61,111 bases of DNA, taken from positions 1 to 61,111 of the IMG/VR virus record IMGVR_UViG_3300011436_000001, one strand, 5' to 3'. Both the position numbers and the translations under genes were made by a program. Position 1 is the stretch's first letter. Each line of letters opens with the position of its first letter. Source of the stretch: a virus. Shown here in pieces: positions 16,928 to 25,100 of this stretch. The notes beneath the pieces were generated by a model. The model saw nothing but the letters and a program-made list of their open reading frames with translations, searched no databases and was not told where the DNA came from.

Positions 16928-17881
16928 CTAGAAAGTATTGACCGTGGTTAGTGTCATCCTCACCGCGTAGGAAGAGGACTGCGAGAAGCGACCAATCATT
17001 TCGAAATCGACGGTGACGCGGTTGCGGCCCGCCAACCGCACCGGGAAGCTAGAGAATATCGCGCGCGGAATGTCGATCAGCAGCGCGAACGAATTTGGCT
17101 TGGTGATGTTGAACGTGACGCGCTGTTCGGTCTGGTTGATGAACGTGTTCAGATCGCTCATATCATAGAAACCGACCGTCGCATTGAGCCGCACAAGCTG
17201 CGGGCCATTGCGATGGATGCGCGCGATCTCGCGCGTGTTGTTCAACGTCGGGATGCCTTCCAACTGGTTGTCGAACGTCAGCGAGAAGCTTTCGAAGCGG
17301 TCTACCGCGACGCCGCCCAACGAAATTGAGGACGTGTCGAATTTGAAGACGCCGATGGGTGAAGTCGGGAACGTGATGACTGCCTGCCGCGCCGCCGTGG
17401 TCCGGGTCTTCGCGATGAACGTTGTCGTCATCCGCAAGTCCTGGTTCGGCGCAGTCGCCAACACAAGCCGCTGGATTTGCGCGCCGCCGTACCATTCCGC
17501 CGTGGTCACATCGCGATAGATTTCGACCGAGTACGCGGGCAGCGCGTGGTACGAACCAATATCCGTAGGCGTCGGAATATAGTCGTATTTGAAGTAGCTC
17601 GATCCGACGATGGTTAGTGATTGGATACCAAGGGCCGCCCGCAAAAAGTGCCCCAGAATTTGCGGATGTGCGGCGGCGACAATTTCGCCCTGATACCGCA
17701 AAAGGCCGCCCTCATCGTCAGCTTCGTACATAGCGCCGCCGACGATGTTCTTCACATCGAAGCGGTCCATGTTGGTGACGATATTCTCCGAAAGCGCTTC
17801 GAAGAAATGGGTCGCGGCGACAGGCGTGCCCCAAGTCACTTCACGCGCTACGCCCAAATAACCAGCAAAGCCGTACGTCAT
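16928..17881 (-). CDS. Major tail tube protein
   Basis: 317 residues, beta-rich. It contains GYLGVAREVTWGTPVAATHF near the start and a regular beta-sandwich pattern with many Thr/Val strands. Position between tail terminator and chaperone genes identifies it as the tube subunit. It is longer than the lambda tube protein, similar to the tube proteins of other large siphophages. Confidence 0.75.
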   Translation of the reverse strand: MTYGFAGYLGVAREVTWGTPVAATHFFEALSENIVTNMDRFDVKNIVGGAMYEADDEGGLLRYQGEIVAAAHPQILGHFLRAALGIQSLTIVGSSYFKYDYIPTPTDIGSYHALPAYSVEIYRDVTTAEWYGGAQIQRLVLATAPNQDLRMTTTFIAKTRTTAARQAVITFPTSPIGVFKFDTSSISLGGVAVDRFESFSLTFDNQLEGIPTLNNTREIARIHRNGPQLVRLNATVGFYDMSDLNTFINQTEQRVTFNITKPNSFALLIDIPRAIFSSFPVRLAGRNRVTVDFEMIGRFSQSSSYAVRMTLTTVNTF

Positions 17882-17897
17882 ATCACTGTTCTCCTGT

Positions 17898-18332
17898 TTA
17901 GGTGCGCGCGATCATTTCGGCAGTCAGTTGTACTTCCCCGCCAATCACAAACCCGCCCTGGTGCGGGATGGTCTGAAACTCCCCGCCCGTGATCCAGGAA
18001 CTTTCGACGGTCTGCTGCAAACTGCGATCCTGCATAAGTACAACCTGAATGATCGAAACCAATTCGTTTCGCCGCTTCATGGTGCCCAACAAATCCAGTC
18101 CGCCGTGAAAACCCCAAATGACAAAAGACACCAACATTCTGGTGCTTTGCCCGGCAGAAATAGCCTGTAGCTGTTCTGGTGCGTCCCAACGGTCCAGATA
18201 GATTTTAATGATGTCGCCTTCCTGAAACGACAACTCTGTTTCGATGTCGATAGAGGCGTTCCCAAGCTCGGGGGCAGCCTGCATCATACGCTGGATCGCT
18301 TCTTCTACGGCAAAGAAGTCTGGCAGTATCAT
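17898..18332 (-). CDS. Tail terminator / minor tail protein
   Basis: 144 residues from ATG 18332; a GTG at 18338 overlapping the upstream stop is an alternative start. Alpha/beta composition with a central helix pair. Located just before the tube protein gene, the usual place of the U-like terminator that caps the finished tail. Confidence 0.6.
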   Translation of the reverse strand: MILPDFFAVEEAIQRMMQAAPELGNASIDIETELSFQEGDIIKIYLDRWDAPEQLQAISAGQSTRMLVSFVIWGFHGGLDLLGTMKRRNELVSIIQVVLMQDRSLQQTVESSWITGGEFQTIPHQGGFVIGGEVQLTAEMIART

Positions 18333-18337
18333 GTACA

Positions 18338-18958
18338 CTAATCCGTAAAGTTGCCGCGCGCGGTTTCGTCATTGAACTCAGCCTCGGCGCGGGTCGCATA
18401 CGCGTCCAAAAGCTCTTGCGTGATCCGCTCGGCCACTGCTTTCGTCGGCAGAAGCGGACGCGCCGGGAGCCCTGGATGATGCACAACTTTTGCGAAGCGC
18501 CAGCCGCCAACAGTCCTGAACTTCAAAAACTTTGCCGTGCGCGGATAGATATCGTAAGGCCGCGTGCCAAAATGATGGTAGTCCGCGTACTCTTGCTCGG
18601 TCCCCACTTCCACAGTGTTGTCGGTCACGTTGGCAACAAAAGACTGCCGAAGCCGCGACAGGTAACGCGATGAAAAATGACTGTCACTCATCCGCGTCGG
18701 GCGGACAAAAATTGTATTCGGCGACATCGGCGGCCATTGCTGATCGGTTCCCGCGTCGCGCATGTTTTGATCGACCCAGCGCAGCCAGCGAAATCCAATG
18801 GCTTCCATCATCTGCCGAACATTGAGTACGCGTCCAACAGCCGCTAACCGTGCTCGCAAAGTTTCGACATCAAGATGGATGGAGACTGCCGCACCGACGC
18901 CGCCCCCAACTCGCGAAGCCGTCCCAATTTCTCCAATTCTCCTCCAACCGTTGGCCAT
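18338..18958 (-). CDS. Head-tail joining protein, HK97 gp10 / Mu gpG-like
   Basis: 206 residues. The segments QMMEAIGFRWLRWVDQNM, WPPMSPNTI and YADYHHFGTRPYDIYPR with PARPLLPT are typical of the tail-completion / virion morphogenesis family. It acts at the capsid-tail connection. It abuts the upstream connector gene (18959) without a gap. Confidence 0.72.
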   Translation of the reverse strand: MANGWRRIGEIGTASRVGGGVGAAVSIHLDVETLRARLAAVGRVLNVRQMMEAIGFRWLRWVDQNMRDAGTDQQWPPMSPNTIFVRPTRMSDSHFSSRYLSRLRQSFVANVTDNTVEVGTEQEYADYHHFGTRPYDIYPRTAKFLKFRTVGGWRFAKVVHHPGLPARPLLPTKAVAERITQELLDAYATRAEAEFNDETARGNFTD

Positions 18959-19453
18959 CTAACCCTCGCGCGCAGCCGCGATGTCGTTCAGCTTTGTCGG
19001 GTCCTGAACGTGGTCAATCGGCTCATCTTCATTGAATGTGTGTACGTAGCCCTTGGTATTGGAAGTCGCGACCGCGCCCTCGGACCGCCCTTCAATAACG
19101 GTGCCCCCGGTATCAACCAACGTAATCGAACCGTCGGCGACTTGATCCAGCAATGTCAAACTTTCGGCGTAGCGCGACGGCCACACGCTGTCTTTCAATT
19201 GCTGTGCATTGAAGACGCGGCGCGACAGGATGCGATAGATCGCGATGTCAGTCGCCAAGGTGATCAGCAATTCTGGCGCAGGCAAAACCGGCGTCGTGTA
19301 CAGACGGCTGATCTTCGCGTCAACGATGCTTTCGGCGGGGGTGATATACGCGCCCAGAATTGCTTCGGACGTTAGATTGGTGACCGATCCGATGGCAGGC
19401 ATATCCAATAGGATACGGTCTACCGACGTGTAGTTGGGCTGGCCCATGTTCAC
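18959..19453 (-). CDS. Head-tail connector, DUF1320-like
   Basis: 164 residues. Helical, with SRRVFNAQQLKDSVWP followed by AESLTLLDQVADGSITLVD, as in the DUF1320 (Mu gp36-like) adaptor family. An SD-like AGGTG precedes the ATG. It is the first of the tail-proximal block, directly downstream of the large glycosyltransferase gene. Confidence 0.72.
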   Translation of the reverse strand: MNMGQPNYTSVDRILLDMPAIGSVTNLTSEAILGAYITPAESIVDAKISRLYTTPVLPAPELLITLATDIAIYRILSRRVFNAQQLKDSVWPSRYAESLTLLDQVADGSITLVDTGGTVIEGRSEGAVATSNTKGYVHTFNEDEPIDHVQDPTKLNDIAAAREG

Positions 19454-19507
19454 ACCTAGCTAGGACTAGGGAGTTTAACATGCGGCCAGCCCTGAATTAA
19501 GAAGCTC

Positions 19508-22492
19508 CTACCATTCCGGTTTTGACAAGTCCTGCGCCTTGTTTCGCATGATCCGGGCCACCTCTAGCGCCGCTTCTTCGGCGTCTTTGAAGCGGTAAAC
19601 CGGAACGTTCGGGATCGGCGCGTCGCCAACACCATCGCGACTGGCGGTGATGTGAAATTGTACGTCGATGCCTTCGTTCAATATGCGCAGAGCCAGGGTG
19701 TAGTATTCATGCGGGTTGATGTTCAGATAGCTCTCGCCCTCTTTGGCAGAAAAATATTTTGTGTACAACTCAATGATCTGGCGCGCCCGATCCTTCATGG
19801 CCTCGGTAACCACACCGCCATTCAGGCTCACCTCATAGGAATTGAGCATGCAGTTATCGCGCATGATAAAATACTTTTGCAAGCGCCGCTCCGGGTACTT
19901 CTTCTGATCGATCTGCAACAGCGGATAGTTGCGATCAAACTTCCGGCGGCGCACTGGCTCATCCAGGTAACCGATGTGCGCGATATTAACGTCGGTAATG
20001 ATCATCACCGGGCCGGGGCCTTCGTTCAACGAAAGCTCGGGATGCTCATGGATCGCGCCGAAGAACCGGATCGACTTGTCTTCGAACGGGCGGCGGCGGA
20101 ATAGGCGCACCGGAACGTCCGGCGAGAATGTCGTATCGACAGCAAAGTGATGCTGCCGGATCGCCATGCCCTGCCACTGATTGTCGCGCAGATATTTCGG
20201 CAGACAGTTTCCACCAAATAGCCGCTCATCGGTATCGATCCACAGCACCCAATCCATTGACGATGCCGCCAGCGCCGCGTTGCGCGGCTCATCGAAGCCC
20301 GCTTCGCGCGGATCGGGCGCGGGAACCAAAACCGCTTCGTACTCTGCGGCGATCTCTTTGGCCTCATCGTTCATTCCGGTATCGGCGATAATAATCTCAT
20401 CGGCGACCCACTTGATGCTTTCGAGGCACCAGCGCAGCGTCAACTCGCAACCCGGTCCGCCGACGATATTGATGGACAGCGTTTGTTGCGGGCATTGAAG
20501 CTGTTGCTTCCGCTCCATGTCGATTGGCTTCAGCGGCTTGTGATCCGCTTTGTAGACAGCGGTATAGAACCCCGTCGCGTCACCGGTCACTTCATTGTAG
20601 CGATCAAGCGTCGCCTGGATGTTGGATACCTTGCCGCCAAATATCTGCGCCAGATCGGAGTACTCAAAATGCCAGAGGTGATTGCGGAAGTCGGTCCAAT
20701 TTGGCGTGCCGTATTCGGACGGGCCATAAGGGACCGTGATGTACACCGGCATCCCCGGCTTCACCAGACGTTCGACACGCTCGACCACTTTGATGGGATC
20801 GGGCAAGTGTTCCAACACTTCGGAAATCAGCGCCATGTCGAAGGTGTGTTCATGCTCGGCCCACCAAGGATCATCATCGGCTGGCAAGTTCAAGAACGTC
20901 AGCTTGCTGGCGTCCTTCACGGCCATGCCTGCGTAGTCTTTGCTCCACTCGACCGCGCCGGGATCGACATCGAGGCCGGTCCAAGTCCGACCCAGCTTGT
21001 TGTGCCAGTACACCGCACCCCAGCCGTGCCCGCATCCGTAGTCGAGAATGTTTTCGAGTTGCGGGTTCTTTTCCAGGTACTCTTCGATGACCTTAAAGCG
21101 AACCTCATCGGTCTGATGCGCGTAAGCGGACCACAGCACCAATGGCTGCGCCCGCAAGCGCTTCGTCGTTTCCTCGCCGTGGCTGCGGTAGTGAGCCGCC
21201 AGGGTTTCTTGCGTGTCGGCGAAGCTGTAGTTTTTCTCGATGCGTTCCACCAGTCGCTTTGCGGAAGGCGGTGCCGCGCCGCCGGGCTCTGCTGCCAAAG
21301 CTTGCCGGGCCGCGCCTATATCGGAGTTGCGGTAGAAATGGTAGGCCCGCCGCACAGGATCGCTGTTGCGCGCGCTCATCAGCCGCTCGATATTGCCTTC
21401 CCATTCTTCAGCGCGCTGTGACCAGAGCATCTTTTCCGCTGCCTTGCGCCCGGCAATTGATGCTTCCATGTACGCAGTTTCATCGTTGACGTAGTGCAGC
21501 ACCTTGGCCACGAAAGCGTCGCGGTATTCATCGGACATCGGATCGCCGTCAATCAACGCACCCGCGCCCGGTGCTAACGTTTCAGACAGCGCCCCGCGAT
21601 TGCTGCTGACGATGGGCATACCGGCGGCCTGCGCTTCCATCAAGCTGATGCAACTGACTTCGGCGAAACTCGGCAAGATCGGTGACGGCGTGGGGTACAC
21701 ATAGATGCCAGAATGCGTGTAGTCGGTGTAGAGGCTGCGCTTGTCCTTGTAGCCTTCGAACATGATGCGGTTGCCGTACTTCGCGCACTCCTGCGACATC
21801 TCATTGTAAAACTGCTGAAAATGTTCGACGGGGTTATAGTAGCCAAACAGGCTGACATGGATTTCAGGATCGGCGGCGAACAGCGGCGGCAGAATGCGCT
21901 TCACCAGGACATCCATGCCGCGCTCGGGCCGCGCGGAAAACACCAGCCGCTTGCGGTCACGGCGCTTGGCCTTCTCGTAAGGGACTTTACGAAAGGACGG
22001 CGGAAAATCATCGAGCGTGATACCGTTGCGCCCAAGAAAGAAGTACTCATCCTTCATCTCATAGACGCGCTTGTACTGTTCCTTCATCCAGTCCGACACG
22101 ACGGCGCAGGCGTCGATGTTCCATGACGATGCGCGAAACTGGCCAAACATCCGCGCCATGCCCAGATCGTGGCACCAAAGAATGTGCAGCTTCGACGCGA
22201 TCCGATGCGAGAAAAATTCGGGCATGCGCTGAATGATCGATACATCGTGCGGGATGTTGTCGAAAAAACTCTGCGATGCCTGGATCGGGAAATATTGAAC
22301 GTCATCCCAAGTTCCAGCCCGATTGTCGGGAAGGTTGGCGAACATGCGGACCGTGTGGCCGCGTGCAGCAAGCTCCCGCGCCAGAGCCCAGCCTGCCGTC
22401 TCTGATCCGCCAAGCGATGCTTTGTGTGGCGTGTCGCCGTTGAACGGCATGCCGGGGACCATGAACGCGATGTGCAAATTGTTTTTGGACAT
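19508..22492 (-). CDS. Three-domain glycosyltransferase - methyltransferase - glycosyltransferase
   Basis: 994 residues from ATG 22492 (AGGTGG lies 3 bases upstream). Domain 1 (about 1-370) is a GT-B, GT4-type glycosyltransferase: GGSETAGWALARELAARGH near the start and EVSCISLMEAQAAGMPIV at 278-295. Domain 2 (about 420-650) is a class I SAM methyltransferase with motif I LDYGCGHGWG (483-492), GLDVDPGAVEW, and ISEVLEHLPDP. Domain 3 (about 672-860) is a GT-A, GT2-type glycosyltransferase with a DTDE metal motif (753-756); a helical tail follows. It lies between capsid and connector genes, flanked by a terminator upstream, so it may have its own promoter. It probably assembles and O-methylates a glycan on virion proteins; the acceptor is unknown. 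Confidence 0.88.
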   Translation of the reverse strand: MSKNNLHIAFMVPGMPFNGDTPHKASLGGSETAGWALARELAARGHTVRMFANLPDNRAGTWDDVQYFPIQASQSFFDNIPHDVSIIQRMPEFFSHRIASKLHILWCHDLGMARMFGQFRASSWNIDACAVVSDWMKEQYKRVYEMKDEYFFLGRNGITLDDFPPSFRKVPYEKAKRRDRKRLVFSARPERGMDVLVKRILPPLFAADPEIHVSLFGYYNPVEHFQQFYNEMSQECAKYGNRIMFEGYKDKRSLYTDYTHSGIYVYPTPSPILPSFAEVSCISLMEAQAAGMPIVSSNRGALSETLAPGAGALIDGDPMSDEYRDAFVAKVLHYVNDETAYMEASIAGRKAAEKMLWSQRAEEWEGNIERLMSARNSDPVRRAYHFYRNSDIGAARQALAAEPGGAAPPSAKRLVERIEKNYSFADTQETLAAHYRSHGEETTKRLRAQPLVLWSAYAHQTDEVRFKVIEEYLEKNPQLENILDYGCGHGWGAVYWHNKLGRTWTGLDVDPGAVEWSKDYAGMAVKDASKLTFLNLPADDDPWWAEHEHTFDMALISEVLEHLPDPIKVVERVERLVKPGMPVYITVPYGPSEYGTPNWTDFRNHLWHFEYSDLAQIFGGKVSNIQATLDRYNEVTGDATGFYTAVYKADHKPLKPIDMERKQQLQCPQQTLSINIVGGPGCELTLRWCLESIKWVADEIIIADTGMNDEAKEIAAEYEAVLVPAPDPREAGFDEPRNAALAASSMDWVLWIDTDERLFGGNCLPKYLRDNQWQGMAIRQHHFAVDTTFSPDVPVRLFRRRPFEDKSIRFFGAIHEHPELSLNEGPGPVMIITDVNIAHIGYLDEPVRRRKFDRNYPLLQIDQKKYPERRLQKYFIMRDNCMLNSYEVSLNGGVVTEAMKDRARQIIELYTKYFSAKEGESYLNINPHEYYTLALRILNEGIDVQFHITASRDGVGDAPIPNVPVYRFKDAEEAALEVARIMRNKAQDLSKPEW

Positions 22493-22554
22493 TGACCACC
22501 TGATGATTGAGTACAATGCCCTTCTAGCAATTGCTTGGCCCAACTTGAAACAAG

Positions 22555-22580
22555 AAAAAGCCGCCCGGTTAGGGGCGGCT
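22555..22580 (-). terminator. Rho-independent terminator
   Basis: On the minus strand GCCGCCC and GGGCGGC form a 7-bp stem with loop CTAACC, followed by TTTTT. It lies after the gene at 22614-22949 and before the large glycosyltransferase gene, so it may lower expression of the downstream late genes relative to the capsid genes. Confidence 0.75.
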
Positions 22581-22613
22581 AGTAGCCGTTGATTGGAGGC
22601 AGGCGTGTGTGGG

Positions 22614-22949
22614 TCAACGGCGAGTGAAAAGCTGGAAAGTCACGGGAGCGGTCACGGCATTGGCCAGTTTCAACCGAATGAACGGGAACCCGGCCACCAA
22701 GGCTGTCAGATTGACGCCTGTGTTGCCTGAGCCGACCGGCGCAGCAAAGAGCCCTTGGCTGTTAACGGCTGTCAGCGGGAAGAAATTGGCGCTTGTCGTG
22801 TCAAAGGACGCCTCGACGGCCAGGGTCGTTGCGACACCCAGGAGCGGCATGTAGACGGCCACATTGTCCGCGTCCTTGATATTGGCGGGCGACGTGATGA
22901 CCGTGCCGCTGTTGACCGTCAATGATTGAACAGAGAATGCGCTGGTCAT
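22614..22949 (-). CDS. Small beta-rich capsid-region protein
   Basis: 111 residues, Val/Thr/Ala-rich, with alternating beta pattern and no charged clusters; beginning MTSAFSVQSLTVNSGTVIT. Its setting between two terminators directly downstream of the capsid gene cluster, and the composition, suggest an abundant virion component such as a head decoration or fibre protein. No family recognised. Confidence 0.6.
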   Translation of the reverse strand: MTSAFSVQSLTVNSGTVITSPANIKDADNVAVYMPLLGVATTLAVEASFDTTSANFFPLTAVNSQGLFAAPVGSGNTGVNLTALVAGFPFIRLKLANAVTAPVTFQLFTRR

Positions 22950-22964
22950 GGTTTGCCTCTTGAT

Positions 22965-23000
22965 GGAAAACGGGCCGGAGGGAGGAAAATCTCCGGCCCG
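22965..23000 (-). terminator. Strong hairpin terminator
   Basis: CGGGCCGGAG (22971-22980) and CTCCGGCCCG (22991-23000) form a perfect 10-bp stem with a 10-base loop. On the minus strand it is followed by TTTT. It separates two small virion genes; with the terminator at 22555 it isolates 22614-22949 as its own unit. Confidence 0.7.
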
Positions 23001-23022
23001 CTTTTCCCCTAGTCCCCCGAAC

Positions 23023-23355
23023 CTACTTCATGCCGGTGCGAACGATCTCCCATGACACGATATCGGACCATGCCACGGCGGTCCCGGTCGGGCGCGCCAG
23101 CGCGAAGCTGACACCGGACACGATGCTGTTGACGACTACGCCGCCGCCGGAATTTGCGCCAAGTGCGGTGCTGCCGACGATGCTGGCCAGCCGGAACATG
23201 CTGTTCGAATTGATGACACCTGTGCTGACGGTGACCGACGCGGAACCGGAGCCCAGCGTCGTGCGCCCGCAGAAGGCGCGGCCATCGGTATAGATGCGAT
23301 TGAAATCCGGCCCCTGCCGAAGCATGCCTTCTTCAACGCGACGCGGACTTGCCAT
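23023..23355 (-). CDS. Small capsid-region protein
   Basis: 110 residues. A charged N-terminus (MASPRRVEEGMLRQG) is followed by a Gly/Ser/Val-rich beta segment and an ending SWEIVRTGMK. It lies between the capsid cluster and two terminators. A virion protein is likely from position; function unknown. Confidence 0.6.
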   Translation of the reverse strand: MASPRRVEEGMLRQGPDFNRIYTDGRAFCGRTTLGSGSASVTVSTGVINSNSMFRLASIVGSTALGANSGGGVVVNSIVSGVSFALARPTGTAVAWSDIVSWEIVRTGMK

Positions 23356-23372
23356 GATCTAATCCTTTCTGG

Positions 23373-23672
23373 TTATGCGCGCCGAATGACACCGCGCGCG
23401 ACCTTGCCCTGCGCCTTGGCCGGGGCCTTAGCTGGGGAGGCCGCGTGCGCCGTCGCTACGGCGGCTTGGGCTGTTGCTTTCTTGCGGTGCGTAACCGCTT
23501 CGGCAACAAGCGCGGCAGTGGCATCAGGCGACGCGGTGATCTCATCCAGGCTTAGGCCAAGTCCTTTGGCCAGCCCTTCCCACGTTGACTTTGGCCAGTC
23601 CCGCTTAGCACCAGCACGGTATTTCACATCGCCGTGCTGGTTGCGTATATCAGTCGTGAAAACCCGCTCCAT
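23373..23672 (-). CDS. Small protein with Ala/Lys-rich basic tail
   Basis: 99 residues. The N-terminal 45 residues look globular; the rest is a low-complexity run of Ala, Lys and Pro ending GVIRRA. It lies immediately downstream of the major capsid gene. A basic tail could contact packaged DNA or the capsid interior; this is inference. Confidence 0.6.
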   Translation of the reverse strand: MERVFTTDIRNQHGDVKYRAGAKRDWPKSTWEGLAKGLGLSLDEITASPDATAALVAEAVTHRKKATAQAAVATAHAASPAKAPAKAQGKVARGVIRRA

Positions 23673-23683
23673 CAGACACCGCC

Positions 23684-24661
23684 TTACGCGACGGTGTTTT
23701 GGATGCAGTAGGCCAACTCGCGCGCCACGATCTTCTCAGTCTGGAAATGCTCCGACTGGATGATCTCGACGTTCTTCGTACCCGGACCGGCATCGCGCCG
23801 CGAACTCGCGACCAGCGGAGCCGGGAAGCCTTCGGGACGCCACTGGAAACGCAGACCGAAGGTCCGGGTTTCCATGCCGCCCGCGCCGGGCTGAACGTAG
23901 GCCAGGAGCACATTGTGCCCCCAGATGTTGGTCATCGAAGTCGTGCCACCTTCGAGCGAGTTTTCGCGAACGGAACGGCCAACCAGGATGCGGTTGACGC
24001 CGAAGACCGTCGCAAGCTGTTCGGGGTTCAGCATGCCGCCCTGTGTGTATTTGTACATATCGAGCAGGTCGGGATGGCGGCGCACGATCATCATGGTGTC
24101 GTGATCAACGCACATAGTGTTGGCGATGAGGCCAGTGCGCTGCTGAACGAAAGCATGCGCCGTGGTCACGTCGGCGATGGGGTCGCTGTTGACGAAATCG
24201 TGCCACATCTGGCCGCCGGAAAGCACCACACCGGAGCCAATGTTGGAAATCGATGTCACCAGATTGGCGATGCGGATTTCCTGCGCCCGGATCAGATCGC
24301 CGGTCACCAGTCGCGTGGCGTTGGCGCGGAGATTGAACGCATTGTCGGCGTTCGCCAAGTCTTCCAGCGCGATGTCGGTCGCCAGCGCGTAGTTGTCGGC
24401 GAAATAGCTGTCAGACGACACGCTGAACTCGACACGCCGGGCCTGCGTACGCGGGGCGCGCAGGGCATCGACATTGCGAAGGAAGTCCGCCTTGTCGATG
24501 ATGGCGTAGCGGTCTGACTGCTTGGCCACGGGAACCGCCGGGAGAAGCTGATCGCCGATCAGCCCATCCACACCGGTATCGAAGGCCATCAGCGAAATGT
24601 TGGTCAAGAGCGCGTCGTGATGCGCATCCGCCCCGCTGGCCGTTGCGTAGGTGCGATACAT
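23684..24661 (-). CDS. Major capsid protein
   Basis: 325 residues, alpha/beta. It fits the HK97-fold capsid family by size, by the order protease/scaffold - decoration - capsid, and by the pattern (SLMAFDTGVDGLIGDQLLP, DIALEDLANADNAFNLRANA, FQTEKIVARELAYCIQN). An SD-like GGAG lies just upstream of the ATG. It should be among the most abundant phage proteins. Confidence 0.82.
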   Translation of the reverse strand: MYRTYATASGADAHHDALLTNISLMAFDTGVDGLIGDQLLPAVPVAKQSDRYAIIDKADFLRNVDALRAPRTQARRVEFSVSSDSYFADNYALATDIALEDLANADNAFNLRANATRLVTGDLIRAQEIRIANLVTSISNIGSGVVLSGGQMWHDFVNSDPIADVTTAHAFVQQRTGLIANTMCVDHDTMMIVRRHPDLLDMYKYTQGGMLNPEQLATVFGVNRILVGRSVRENSLEGGTTSMTNIWGHNVLLAYVQPGAGGMETRTFGLRFQWRPEGFPAPLVASSRRDAGPGTKNVEIIQSEHFQTEKIVARELAYCIQNTVA

Positions 24662-24688
24662 GATTGTTTCTCCTATTCCGCCGCTGCG

Positions 24689-25069
24689 TTAGTAGGTCAC
24701 ACGGACAGCCGGAGTGCGCAGCAGCACCCGAATGACTTCGCCGCTGTTGCCAGCCTCCATCGCCATGCCCACGGTCCAATCGCCGGAGCTTGCGTTGATC
24801 GCGCGGCCCGATGCGTTCGCGGTCACCATGACGTTGGCGGTGACTGCGGAGCCGCACACGACTTTGCTCTCGCCGAAGACGGTGACGGCGGCGGCCTGAT
24901 TGACGTTCGGCTTGTTCTGCAACACGCCGCCGATAAGCTGCTGCGTGGTGCTGCCGGACGACACCGCGACGGTGCCCGCCGCGTTCAGCCGCATGATGTG
25001 GTACTGCCGTGCGCGCATGTCTTCGGCGGCGCTGAAGGTCAACTGGATGTCGTTGGAATAAAGGGCCAT
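24689..25069 (-). CDS. Head decoration protein, DUF2190-like
   Basis: 126 residues. Gly/Ala/Val-rich beta protein with the QLIGGVLQNKPN and GSAVTANVMVTANASGR features of the DUF2190 capsid cement family. It sits between protease/scaffold and capsid genes as usual. Likely to stabilise the expanded capsid. Confidence 0.72.
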   Translation of the reverse strand: MALYSNDIQLTFSAAEDMRARQYHIMRLNAAGTVAVSSGSTTQQLIGGVLQNKPNVNQAAAVTVFGESKVVCGSAVTANVMVTANASGRAINASSGDWTVGMAMEAGNSGEVIRVLLRTPAVRVTY

Positions 25070-25100
25070 TGCGTTTCTCCTATGCGATCATGCCGCCGGA

